64,000 nucleotides of DNA, from contig NZ_JAGPYQ010000002.1 of the NCBI RefSeq assembly GCF_018070025.1, forward strand, positions 1,550,001 through 1,614,000. The letters run 5' to 3'. Position numbers and translations under genes: made by a program. The stretch is from Streptomyces liliiviolaceus. GTDB taxonomy: Bacteria; Actinomycetota; Actinomycetes; Streptomycetales; Streptomycetaceae. Position 1 is the stretch's first letter, and every line of letters starts with the position of its first letter. A model generated the notes under the pieces. It had not been told where the DNA came from, did no database searches, and worked only from the letters and a program-made list of their open reading frames with translations. This document shows, one piece after another, positions 41,288 through 48,860 of this stretch.

Positions 41288-41586
41288 GGCCTACCTCCCC
41301 CGCATGTCCTACGTGTTTGAGCCTACCCCGCCGTATGACGCTAGACGACGCAACCGCCAAGGCCGCTCGAGCGCCACTCGCCCACCACGGCACAAGAAGG
41401 AGGAACCTACGTCTTACAAAACAACGTGACTCATCACGAGCCAAATAGGCAAGGCTGTTACAAGCCATGCACCCGCACATAAAAACGAGTTCGAAGGAGG
41501 AGTTCCCGATCCAGCCGGCACAGCTTGAAATCGAGAACTCCTCCAGGTGAAGCACCTTCCCGCAGTGAACGGACGAAGGAAGCCTC

Positions 41587-41703
41587 ATGCCAGATACTAG
41601 CCCGATCCACGTCCACAGCGACCCTGCCACCGATCTGCGCTTGCAGTCACGGTCGGCCCACCAGCACACGATGCCGATCACGGCTTCGGGAAGGGGGCAG
41701 TGA
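41587..41703 (+). CDS. small ORF of 38 residues
   Basis: ATG 41587 has GAAGGA 6 nt upstream. The peptide begins MPDTSPIHVHSDPATDLRLQ and is His-rich (4 His). Its stop TGA (41701-41703) lies just before the ATG 41706 of the next small gene, which would couple their translation. No family is recognised. The good ribosome site and close spacing are the only support. Confidence 0.4.
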   Translation: MPDTSPIHVHSDPATDLRLQSRSAHQHTMPITASGRGQ

Positions 41704-41705
41704 TC

Positions 41706-41915
41706 ATGACTCCACCCCCCTCCTCCGCGCCACCCCCGCACCGCATACTGCTGGTTCTCATCGCGCTCCTCACTGGTCTGACTGTGGCCTTCGCCGCTGC
41801 TTTGGTTGCCGGCGTCATGCACACCGAACCCCTAGACGTCGTCAAGTGCGCCGGAGGAACCTTCATCGCAGTCACTCTGCTCGTCCTCGAAATCCTGCGA
41901 GCACTGCGCTCGTAA
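41706..41915 (+). CDS. small two-TM membrane protein
   Basis: 69 residues from ATG 41706, chosen over GTG 41700 because GAAGGGGG lies 8 nt upstream of the ATG. After a Pro/Ser-rich start it has two hydrophobic segments: ILLVLIALLTGLTVAFAAAL and FIAVTLLVLEILRAL. No known domain. It probably forms an operon with the 38-residue ORF. Confidence 0.6.
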   Translation: MTPPPSSAPPPHRILLVLIALLTGLTVAFAAALVAGVMHTEPLDVVKCAGGTFIAVTLLVLEILRALRS

Positions 41916-42414
41916 ACCCGGTCCATGAGCCCGTGCGCAGTAGGCGGCAAAGTGTTGAGCCCGTGGTGGTTGATCATGGTCAAGTTGCGGGGAGCTAAGC
42001 CCGTACAGTGATCATCAGGAATGATCGAATCACGGGCTCAATGGTCGCGGCGAACCCATCGAACGGTTCCTTGGCACGATCACCTGCCTTCGTTATTGGA
42101 CCGCCCAGGATGTGCCGGCCTACCGAGCTACCAAGTTCGTCAATCTCGTGAAGAGATTCCCCATCTCGTCCCGGTCGTCGCGTCACAGCCCCTTGGACAG
42201 TTGCTCCGGTGAACTACCCCTGCGCATAGCACTGCTGCGATGCCTGAGGTGACCCGTGCCGGCCTCTCCGCGATGGCTCGTGAGGAATGACAAAAGACGG
42301 AGTCGTTCCGGGTGCCTGTTGCTGGTGAAGTCACGAAGACGTGGCCTGCCGACACCGTGAGGATGGTGCACGGCCAAGGCGCTTCCGGCGCCCGGAGATC
42401 ACGGAAGGCACACG
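41916..42414. other. non-coding stretch with repeat remnant
   Basis: 499 bp. The left third has the TGAGCCCGTG repeats. The rest has no open frame with consistent codon bias on either strand. The last 100 bp should hold the promoter of the inhibitor-like gene at 42415. Confidence 0.4.
41925..42041. repeat. TGAGCCCGTG repeats, two direct and one inverted (possible small mobile element remnant)
   Basis: ATGAGCCCGTG at 41925-41935 and TTGAGCCCGTG at 41955-41965. CACGGGCTCAA at 42031-42041 is the perfect 11-bp inverse of the second. They enclose an AT-richer stretch with several GATCAT words. Confidence 0.5.
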
Positions 42415-42834
42415 ATGATCACGTCAACCATTGGCAAGTTAGGCGGTGCGCTGCTCGCGGTGGGCGCCGCGGTGAGCGTACTGATCCCCTCGTCGGCGGT
42501 CGCAGCACCCTCGACCGTCCAGGCGAATCAGGACGGTGTGTGCACCGGCGGCGAATACTGTTTCGCCAGCAACATCCTCGGCAACGGAAGCCTGTCCGAC
42601 TTCTCTGTCGCCGACGCCAACCTCAACAACAACGTCTACACCACGCCCGGTCTCGGTCAGGGCTCGCCACTGGGCAACACCGCGAAGTGGGGCTGGAACT
42701 ACGACTCGACGCGCAGCGCCGTGATCTGCACAGGCACCAACTACACGGGCAGTTGCGCGGGTGCGCCCCCGAACACCGGCGGCCAGTACAACGTGACCTA
42801 CCGGGGCAATGTCGAGTCCATCTACTGGACGTAG
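42415..42834 (+). CDS. secreted peptidase inhibitor I36-like protein
   Basis: 139 residues from ATG 42415 (GGAAGG upstream). A Sec signal peptide (cleavage near SAVAAPST, residue ~31) is followed by a small beta domain: CTGGEYCFASN, LSDFSVADANLNNNVYT, WNYDSTRSAVICTGTNYTGS. This fits the I36/Streptomyces metalloproteinase inhibitor (crystallin-like) family, with four cysteines for two disulfides. The lipoprotein gene downstream overlaps its end by 26 bp, so the two are translated as a pair. A similar pair lies at 44901-46277. Confidence 0.75.
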   Translation: MITSTIGKLGGALLAVGAAVSVLIPSSAVAAPSTVQANQDGVCTGGEYCFASNILGNGSLSDFSVADANLNNNVYTTPGLGQGSPLGNTAKWGWNYDSTRSAVICTGTNYTGSCAGAPPNTGGQYNVTYRGNVESIYWT

Positions 42835-43696
42835 TCCGTTGCGCGGGATCGTGGTGGCGCTCATCCTGACTGCCGCCGCCGCGTTCACCGCGGGGTGCTC
42901 CGCAGACCGCCGGGAAGAACCCGAAGAGGTACCCGTGCTGCTGCGGAGCACCGGGCTCCGGCTCCCGCTGGACGCGTACTTGCTGTCCCCCGGCGAGACG
43001 ACGAAGGTAACCGAGGCGCATCGGGTGCTCGTACGGCGGTGCATGGTCAGGTTCGGGTTCGACTATCCGCCCGTTGCGGAGGGGGAAACGGGCGGCGGCC
43101 TGTCGAGCTGGACGGAGCGTCGGTACGGGATCACCGACCCGGCGGAAGCGGCGGTCCGCGGATACCGGCTGCGCGCCCCGGCCGGGCCGGCCTCGGCCGC
43201 CGACCCGGGGCCACGGGAACGCATCGCGCTGACCGGTAAGGGAGGAAGCCGGGTCAAGGGCCTCGCCGTTCCGGAGGGAGGATGCGCAGGGGAGGCCGGG
43301 CGGCGGTTACGGGCGGGTGGCCCCGGCGACGTGGATCGGGGTCTGGCCCAGTCGTTGTCGACGGAGAGCTATGAACGGTCGGTCAAGAACAAGGACGTCC
43401 AGGCCGTGACGCGGCAGTGGTCCCGGTGCATGCGGGCGAACGGACTGGACTATGCCAATCCGCTCGACCCACCGAAGGACCCGCGCTTCCAGGGCACCGC
43501 CGTGTCGACAGCCGAGCGCGACACCGCGAAGACCGATGTCGGTTGCAAGAAGCGGACGAATCTCGTCGGCGTGTGGTTCACGGCTGAAGCAGCGGTCCAA
43601 CGGTCGCTCATCCACCGGAACCACGAAGCGCTGGCCCGGGTCGCGGCGATGAACCGGACAGAACTCACCGCCGCCCAGGCCGTACTGCCGAAGTGA
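42809..43696 (+). CDS. lipoprotein of unknown function, paired with the I36-like protein
   Basis: 295 residues from ATG 42809; starts at TTG 42839 or GTG 42851 are possible. The signal has basic residues, hydrophobic core VALILTAAAAFTAGC, and lipobox TAGC with Cys29. The mature part repeats a motif pattern twice: RRCMVRFGFDYPP and SRCMRANGLDYANP. The C-terminal half is helical (VQRSLIHRNHEALARVAA). It has the same order, length and style as the lipoprotein at 44901-45776. Probably surface-exposed. It ends in a strong terminator. Confidence 0.78.
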   Translation: MSSPSTGRSPLRGIVVALILTAAAAFTAGCSADRREEPEEVPVLLRSTGLRLPLDAYLLSPGETTKVTEAHRVLVRRCMVRFGFDYPPVAEGETGGGLSSWTERRYGITDPAEAAVRGYRLRAPAGPASAADPGPRERIALTGKGGSRVKGLAVPEGGCAGEAGRRLRAGGPGDVDRGLAQSLSTESYERSVKNKDVQAVTRQWSRCMRANGLDYANPLDPPKDPRFQGTAVSTAERDTAKTDVGCKKRTNLVGVWFTAEAAVQRSLIHRNHEALARVAAMNRTELTAAQAVLPK

Positions 43697-43736
43697 GCTG
43701 CACCCATCCTGCACCCGTCGGCGATGGGTGCAGCTC
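43695..43736 (+). terminator. hairpin terminator
   Basis: A perfect 14-bp stem: 43695-43708 pairs with 43723-43736 around a 14-nt loop, starting within the lipoprotein stop codon, followed by a weak T-rich stretch. Confidence 0.75.
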
Positions 43737-43773
43737 CTGTTCTGCGCCTCATGCCCACTGCCCCTTGAAATAG

Positions 43774-43809
43774 ACAGCTAACACTCGTAGCCTTACGTGC
43801 GTTAGCTGT
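43774..43809. promoter_or_regulatory. 36-bp dyad upstream of the gtrA-like gene
   Basis: ACAGCTAAC (43774-43782) pairs with GTTAGCTGT (43801-43809). CGTA (43786-43789) and TACG (43794-43797) share the same centre of symmetry. It ends 25 bp before the ATG at 43835, placing it over the promoter. It looks like a TetR-type operator; no TetR gene is adjacent. Confidence 0.6.
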
Positions 43810-43834
43810 ACGAGGCGAGCAGATCGGAAGCGGC

Positions 43835-44392
43835 ATGAGCAGCATCACGAGCACCGAGGCAACGGGCGTGGCCGCTCCCGGGGCGTTCGTCTCCTTCGTG
43901 CGGTTCGTGGTGTGCGGTGGGGGTGTCGGGGTGCTGTCCAGCGGTGCGGTGGCACTGCTGGCCGGGGCGATGCCGTGGGTGGTGGCGAACGCGGTGATCA
44001 CTGTCGTGTCGACCGCTCTGTGCACCGAGTTGCACGCGCTGTTCACCTTCGGGACCGGGAAGCGGGCCGGGTGGCGGCGGCACTGGCAGTCGGCGGGGTC
44101 GGCGACGGCCGCCTACGCGGTAACCTCCCTCGCCGTACTGGCCCTGCACCTGGTGCAGTCGTCGCCCGGGGTGCTCACCGAGCAGATCGTCTACCTCGCG
44201 GCTTCCGGGCTCGCGGGGGTGGGGCGGTTCCTGGTGCTGCGGGTGTTCGTCTTCGCAGGTGACCGCGACCGGACGAGGCCGAGCAAGGCCTCCCGGCGCC
44301 GTCCTGCACAGGCCACGGCCCCGCTGACCATCGCGCGCGTGTCACTCACGCAGGTGCCCGGTTCTCGGCTGGTACTCGCAGCCGGGGCCTGA
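43835..44392 (+). CDS. GtrA-family membrane protein
   Basis: 185 residues from ATG 43835 (GGAAG upstream). Four membrane segments characteristic of GtrA: FVRFVVCGGGVGVLSSGAV, WVVANAVITVVSTALCTELH, AAYAVTSLAVLALHLV and IVYLAASGLAGVGRFLVLRV. The loop LHALFTFGTGKR matches the family's N..F.F pattern, and a ~40-residue basic Ser/Arg tail follows. GtrA proteins act in lipid-linked sugar transfer or flipping for cell-surface polysaccharides. No polysaccharide genes are nearby. A strong dyad precedes it. Confidence 0.8.
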   Translation: MSSITSTEATGVAAPGAFVSFVRFVVCGGGVGVLSSGAVALLAGAMPWVVANAVITVVSTALCTELHALFTFGTGKRAGWRRHWQSAGSATAAYAVTSLAVLALHLVQSSPGVLTEQIVYLAASGLAGVGRFLVLRVFVFAGDRDRTRPSKASRRRPAQATAPLTIARVSLTQVPGSRLVLAAGA

Positions 44393-44437
44393 TCGGCTGA
44401 CTGCACATCAGGTCGGCACCCTGAACGGGCTGAGCGG

Positions 44438-44878
44438 GTGCTCGGGCCCGCGGTGCTCGCCTATGTGTCCCCGGTGGGGTTTCGGCCGGTGGAAGCTGGT
44501 GCGTTGGCGGTGGAGCAACTGCCCGCCGCTCATCCGGACTTGCGTACCTTGGAGCAAGCGGCCGGTGATGGCGACGCCGGTGAGGCTTCTCTGGACGCGA
44601 TCACGTCGCGCGCGTTCGTGGTCCGTGAGCATGGCCGCGTGGTTGCTGCCGCGGGATACCGGGCCTGGCCGAGGCATACGGCGCATGTCAGCGTCCTGAC
44701 CGCGCCGGAAGCACGCGGGCGAGGGCTGGCACGGGTGACGGGCTCGGCGGCTGTCGGCCAGGCCCTCGTCGGCGGGCTGCTGCCGCAGTGGCGTGCGCGC
44801 ACGCCCGCCTCCCGGCGCGTTGCCGGTGCATTGGGTTTCGCGGAGTTGGGCGTTCAAATCAGCGTCGAGGTCGCTTGA
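44438..44878 (+). CDS. GNAT N-acetyltransferase, possibly 5'-truncated
   Basis: 146 residues from GTG 44438. The acetyl-CoA site is VSVLTAPEARGRGLARVTG (about 86-104) with RGRGLA as motif A. VREHGRVVAAAGYRAWP precedes and VAGALGFAELG follows. Proteins of this GNAT type are often about 100 residues longer at the N-terminus, with LxGPAxLxY in mid-protein. Here that segment (LGPAVLAY) is at residue 2, and no convincing ribosome site precedes it. So either a short version or a truncated gene. Confidence 0.6.
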   Translation: MLGPAVLAYVSPVGFRPVEAGALAVEQLPAAHPDLRTLEQAAGDGDAGEASLDAITSRAFVVREHGRVVAAAGYRAWPRHTAHVSVLTAPEARGRGLARVTGSAAVGQALVGGLLPQWRARTPASRRVAGALGFAELGVQISVEVA

Positions 44879-44900
44879 GAGCCGGGGAGCACGGTTCCGG

Positions 44901-45776
44901 TCAAGGCGTCGGGAACATCAGCCGTGCTCCGTACGTCCGTTCCGCGTCGCGCACGGTCGGGACCAGTGCGGCGCGCAGTTTCCGGACTTCCTGCGCGTGC
45001 CTGTCCAGGAATTGACGGCGCAATGTCCGCCGGAGTGGTTCGCGGACGGCTTCGACCGGGCGCATGCAGGTGGCGTACGCGCTGCCGAGGGCGCGGTCCT
45101 GACGGGCGTAGTCCGCCGTGCTCGCGTTCATCATGGTCCTGTCGACGAGGGCGAAGAACGCCTCCTCGTCGCGGACCCGGTAGCCCTTGTCGGTGAGGCA
45201 GCCGGACAGGGTGCGCAGAGCCCGTACGGCGGCGGGGTCGCGCCGGGAGGCCGAGAGTTCGCCGAACCACAGCCGCTGCAACGGCAGATAGGCCTCCCGC
45301 ACCTTCTCGCCCGCGGCCTCGCCGCGCGCACGGCAGCGACGGATCTCCGCGTCGCTGCCCGTCCGCACCGGAGTGGCACTCGCCGCGGGCACCGGCACCT
45401 CGGTGCCGTGTCCGAAGCCGTGCCGGCCGAGGTAGGCGAGGTCGGGCAGTTCGGCGTACGAGATGAAGGCGAGCGGAGGCTCCGGCGGCAGCCCGGTTCC
45501 GGCCTCGCGGGCACAGTCGGCGGCGACGGAGCGTGTCACCTGCTGTCCCAGGACGTCCAGGCCCTGAGTCCAGCGGGACTCAGCCCCGGTCGCGGGGAGC
45601 ACCATGAGCGCCGGGTCGTCGGGCAGGGTATGCGTCACCCGGGCGGGTGCCACGGTGGCGGTCGGCCCCGGTACGGGTCCGGTCGCGGCGGTCGGCTCCG
45701 TCGTGGCCGAACACGCGCCGAGCAGCAGCGCGGCCGTCGCCGCGAGGGCCACGCTCGCAGGAGTCGTACGGGGCAC
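44901..45776 (-). CDS. lipoprotein of unknown function, second copy of the pair
   Basis: 291 residues from GTG 45776. Lipoprotein signal TPASVALAATAALLLGAC with Cys near residue 22. The mature part has C..(G).GL-type segments (DCAREAGTGLPPEPP, LSGCLTDKGYRV, YATCMRPVEAV) and a helical C-terminus (RRQFLDRHAQEVRKLRAAL). This is the same architecture as the lipoprotein at 42809-43696, with little literal identity. It follows the small secreted protein on the same strand with a 69-bp gap. The function is unknown; a cell-surface role is inferred from the lipobox. Confidence 0.75.
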   Translation of the reverse strand: MPRTTPASVALAATAALLLGACSATTEPTAATGPVPGPTATVAPARVTHTLPDDPALMVLPATGAESRWTQGLDVLGQQVTRSVAADCAREAGTGLPPEPPLAFISYAELPDLAYLGRHGFGHGTEVPVPAASATPVRTGSDAEIRRCRARGEAAGEKVREAYLPLQRLWFGELSASRRDPAAVRALRTLSGCLTDKGYRVRDEEAFFALVDRTMMNASTADYARQDRALGSAYATCMRPVEAVREPLRRTLRRQFLDRHAQEVRKLRAALVPTVRDAERTYGARLMFPTP

Positions 45777-45845
45777 GTCCGTTCCGTCCTTCCGCCGGGG
45801 CGGGGCGCCGCCGGGCGGGCGGCACCCCGTGGGTCTGGGCCGAGG

Positions 45846-46277
45846 TCAGTGGGTGATCGTGACGCTGTCGCCGCCTTCGAGGAGGCTGGACACGCTGAAC
45901 GGCGTGTTGTCGTTGACGTCGGTGCACAGCCAGTACGTGGAGTCGTTGATGCTGTGGTTGCCGTCATAGGCCTGGACGTAGCGCTTGGCGCAGGTGAACC
46001 AGGTTCCGTCGGAACGACGCAGGCGGCCCGCGTAGTAGTCGTACAGCCGCGAGCTGCTGTTCAGGGAGTACGTCAGGTTGAGGTCGCCGCAGGTGCTGGT
46101 GGCGGACTTGTTGCGGACGGTGCCCTGGCTCTCGTACTCCCCGGTGGTGATGGCCGAGGCGGTACAGGCAGCCGGGGCGGCGGACGCCACGGGGGCGAGC
46201 GCCACGCCGGTGCCGGCGCAGACGAACGCCAGCGCCCCCGCCAGCAGGCCGCGGTTGATGGTTCTCCTCTTCGACAT
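45846..46277 (-). CDS. small secreted cysteine-containing protein
   Basis: 143 residues from ATG 46277 (GAGGGG upstream); the upstream in-frame start at 46313 lacks a site. A Sec signal (MSKRRTINRGLLAGALAFVC, cleavage near ASAAP) is followed by a ~110-residue domain with four cysteines: CTASAITTGEYESQG, TCGDLNLTYSLNSSSRLYDY, WFTCAKRYVQAYDG, and WLCTDVNDNTPFS. It was not assigned to a family. The layout (signal peptide, small beta-type domain, two likely disulfides, lipoprotein downstream) parallels the I36-like gene at 42415. Confidence 0.72.
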   Translation of the reverse strand: MSKRRTINRGLLAGALAFVCAGTGVALAPVASAAPAACTASAITTGEYESQGTVRNKSATSTCGDLNLTYSLNSSSRLYDYYAGRLRRSDGTWFTCAKRYVQAYDGNHSINDSTYWLCTDVNDNTPFSVSSLLEGGDSVTITH

Positions 46278-46418
46278 GTTTCGTGTCCCCTCTGGGGTCG
46301 GGGCACGGGCCATGGCCGAACCGGCCCGTGCGGTGCCGCGGGAAACACTCGCAGCGCCCGCCCCGGCGCCACCACGACCTTCGAATCGGCTCGAAAGTCC
46401 CAGGCCGGACGGCGGAGT

Positions 46419-47492
46419 TCAGCGCTCCGGCGGGGCGTACGCGTCCGGTGGGGCCGCTGAGGTGTCCGGGGCCTCGGCGAGAGGTCGGGCGCCCGACCGG
46501 CTCTGACTCGAATGTGCCGTGTCCGGCGGCCGCAGCATGGCCGCGCCGAGTGGGGTGAGGGTGTGCAGGACGGTGTTCCGCACCCGTCGGCTGCGTACCA
46601 GGCCTGCGTCCCGCAGCACGGTCGTGTGATGGGTGGCCGTGGCGGGTGATACGCCGAGGTGGAGAGCGAGTTCGGAGGTGGTCGCGCCGCGGGCCAGGGT
46701 GTGCAGGGCGGCGGCCCGGGTGCGGCCGAGCAGCGCGGACAGGGAGGCCTCCGAACGCTCGGGCGGCGCGGCCGGCCGGCTGTCGTGCAGCGGGTAGACC
46801 AGTACCGGCCGGAGGGTGTCGTCGGCCAGCGAGACGGGTGACTGCCAGCAGAAGTAGGAGGGTACGAGCCGCAGTCCGCGTCCGCCGAGGTACAGGTCGC
46901 GGTCCTGCACGTAGTCGACGTGCAGGACCGGCGGACGCCAGCGCATGGCGGGCGAGAGGCCGCTGAGCAGGCCGCCGACACCGCCGTCGAGGAGGGCGCG
47001 GGAGAGCAGGACGCGTTCGCCGGCGAGCGAGGCGCCGATGAACTCCTGGTGCGGGGCGACGACGGTGTCGTGGTAGTCGCGCAGTACCCGCACGAGTTCC
47101 CCGCGGAAGTGGCGTTCGGTGAGCCGGTGCGCCCAGGCGGGGGCCCGGCCGTACCGGGCGAGCAGGGCGACCTCGTCGGCGACGCGGCCGGGCGGGGTGT
47201 CGAGGATCGCGGCGAGTCCCGGTTCGAGCCCGTCGGCGGACTCCTGCGGGGAGAGGAAGTCCGGCCAGTAACGGGCCCTGGGCAGCACCGGGACGAGCAG
47301 CCGCCGGACGGCCGCGCCGAGCCGGGTGCCGGCGAGGGCTTCCCTGGTCGCGCGGTGCCAGTGGGCGTAGGCCCAACGGCCCTGGGTGGTTTGGAGGCGG
47401 TGCAGGCTGGAGGTGATCTCCCAGAGCGGGTCGGGTGTGTTCGCCACCCGGATGAGGCTCAGGTCGTCGGGCGTGAAATGGATGCGCAGCAT
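46419..47492 (-). CDS. ArsR-like winged-helix regulator with DUF5937 domain
   Basis: 357 residues from ATG 47492. The N-terminal ~230 residues form the DUF5937-type region beginning LRIHFTPDDLSLIRVANTPD, with PLWEITSSLHRLQ and LGGRGLRLVPSYFCWQSPV. A C-terminal ArsR-type winged helix follows: LSALLGRTRAAALHTLARGA, TTSELALHLGVSPATATHHT, VLRDAGLVRSRRVRNTVLHT. A Ser/Pro-rich tail ends the protein. It is a typical Streptomyces one-component regulator. It lies just upstream of the secreted-protein/lipoprotein pair on the same strand and may control it. Confidence 0.88.
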   Translation of the reverse strand: MLRIHFTPDDLSLIRVANTPDPLWEITSSLHRLQTTQGRWAYAHWHRATREALAGTRLGAAVRRLLVPVLPRARYWPDFLSPQESADGLEPGLAAILDTPPGRVADEVALLARYGRAPAWAHRLTERHFRGELVRVLRDYHDTVVAPHQEFIGASLAGERVLLSRALLDGGVGGLLSGLSPAMRWRPPVLHVDYVQDRDLYLGGRGLRLVPSYFCWQSPVSLADDTLRPVLVYPLHDSRPAAPPERSEASLSALLGRTRAAALHTLARGATTSELALHLGVSPATATHHTTVLRDAGLVRSRRVRNTVLHTLTPLGAAMLRPPDTAHSSQSRSGARPLAEAPDTSAAPPDAYAPPER

Positions 47493-47833
47493 GGCAGGGC
47501 CCCCGGTTCGACTAGTCGTCCCGCCCGGCAGGCAGCAGCCTGTGCCTTCTCCCGCACCGGGGACAACGTCCGGATCCGGCCGTTCCCCGCTGTCACCGAC
47601 GACCCACGGGTCTCGGCCACGATCCGCGCGCCGCGGGGGTGGGACTGGGCTGGGTGGGGTGGCTAGGGCTGCGTGTTCGGCTGCGGGTCGGTGGGGGTCG
47701 ATCGCGCAGTTCCCCGCGCCCCTTAAGAGCGGGCTGGTGGAGGCCTGTCTCATAGAGCAGGCCCCCTCAGGGGCGCGGGGAACTGCGCGGCCCGCCCCCA
47801 CCGGCCGGCAGCCGGACGCGCACAAGCGAGCGA
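47493..47833. other. intergenic stretch with long inverted repeat
   Basis: 341 bp between the ArsR-like gene and the 53-residue gene. It holds the 21-bp inverted repeat 47703-47789. No coding sequence was recognised. Confidence 0.5.
47703..47789. repeat. perfect 21-bp inverted repeat with 45-bp loop
   Basis: Arms 47703-47723 and 47769-47789 are exact inverses. The GCGCAGTTCCCCGCGCCCC word is a very common intergenic repeat in Streptomyces genomes. It may act as a terminator for the minus-strand operon that ends at 47834. Confidence 0.85.
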
Positions 47834-47995
47834 TCACAGGTACGGCTGCAGCCAGTACAGGAGCAGGCCGGCCGCCCCGGTGCCCAGGCCGTACGCCAGG
47901 CCGCGCAGGAGAGCGAAGGTGGCGGCGTCGCGCAGACGGCGGCGTTTGCGGCGTGATCCCTTGCTGGAAAGGGCAGTTGGAGACATACGCTTCAT
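47834..47995 (-). CDS. 53-residue basic/membrane peptide
   Basis: ATG 47995 with AAGGA about 12 nt upstream. The peptide has a highly basic N-terminal half (SSKGSRRKRRRLRD) and a hydrophobic C-terminal half (GLAYGLGTGAAGLLLYWLQP) ending YL, enough for one membrane segment. Codon use is G/C-ending throughout the second half. It lies 148 bp downstream of the unknown gene at 48144 on the same strand, after tandem 13-bp repeats. No family is recognised. It resembles small membrane-anchored regulatory peptides in form only. Confidence 0.55.
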   Translation of the reverse strand: MKRMSPTALSSKGSRRKRRRLRDAATFALLRGLAYGLGTGAAGLLLYWLQPYL

Positions 47996-48078
47996 GGTGT
48001 CGCACGTCCTTCTGGGGCGTGAGGAGAAGCCTGCCGGCGGTCGGTGGCCCAGGAACCCGGGACCGCCGGCGGGCTTCT

Positions 48079-48143
48079 CGTCCGTTCGATTCGTCCGTAC
48101 GGGGCGTCCGTACGGGTCGCCCGTACGAGTCGTCCGTACGAGG
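48079..48143. repeat. five tandem 13-bp CGTCCGTACG units
   Basis: Five exact 13-bp periods (starting 48079, 48092, 48105, 48118, 48131). The consensus is CGTCCGTACGNGN. The array ends exactly at the stop codon of the 48144 gene. Confidence 0.85.
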
Positions 48144-48860
48144 TCAGAGGGAGCCGGTGCAGTCCTGCAGGCGCCGGGCGAGGCCCGCGTCGGGCCGGCA
48201 CACGAGGCGGTCGGCGTCGTCCTGCGTCGCCAGGCGGCGCACTTCGGCGTCGAGGGCCGGGGTGACGGGCGCCGGGGGCCGGTGGCGCCGGGTGTAGGCC
48301 GCGAACCTGCCGACCGTGGTGACGAACGTCGTCTTCACGGCGACATCGTCGTCCAGGTCGACGACGAGGAGCAGCATCTCGCGCCAGTGCTCGGCCTCCG
48401 CGGTCTCACCCCGGGACCTGTGCAGCAGTTGCAGGCACAGGGCGCTGGCGCCGAAACCGGCCCCGGCGGTGAAGCGCCACCAGAACTGCGCGCTCTCGGG
48501 GTGCCCGGCCAGGTACAGCATGCAGGCGAAGACGTGCGCGCCGTCCAGGTCGACCTCCTCGGTGTCCCGGTCACGCGTCAGCAGCCGGTAGGCGTCGCTC
48601 TCGCCGAGCGTCGCGGCGTACCGCTCGACGTGTGTGGTGGCGCCGGGCTGGTCGAGGCTCCAGCTGACGAACTCCTTGAGATGGCGCAGGGCACGGGAGA
48701 CGGACGGGCCGGTGTCGGCTACAGGGCTGTAGCCGGCCTCGCGGGCCAGGCGGAGCAGTCCGGCGCCCACGTCGAACGCGGGCTGTCGGGCGCGCAGGCG
48801 CCGGCCGGCCGCGGCCAGCACCTGTTCGGTGTGCGCGACGGATCCCTTCTGAACGCTCAT
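48144..48860 (-). CDS. uncharacterised helical protein encoded with a sigma factor
   Basis: 238 residues from ATG 48860, directly abutting the sigma-factor stop (no gap). It is predominantly helical. Pairs of helices such as AHVFACMLYLAGHPESAQFW and GASALCLQLLHRSRGETAEA resemble TPR-like repeats, followed by an Asp-rich DLDDDVAV stretch. No membrane segment. I do not recognise a named family. Its strict adjacency suggests it works with the sigma factor, for example as its partner or anti-sigma, but nothing in the sequence proves that. Confidence 0.7.
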   Translation of the reverse strand: MSVQKGSVAHTEQVLAAAGRRLRARQPAFDVGAGLLRLAREAGYSPVADTGPSVSRALRHLKEFVSWSLDQPGATTHVERYAATLGESDAYRLLTRDRDTEEVDLDGAHVFACMLYLAGHPESAQFWWRFTAGAGFGASALCLQLLHRSRGETAEAEHWREMLLLVVDLDDDVAVKTTFVTTVGRFAAYTRRHRPPAPVTPALDAEVRRLATQDDADRLVCRPDAGLARRLQDCTGSL

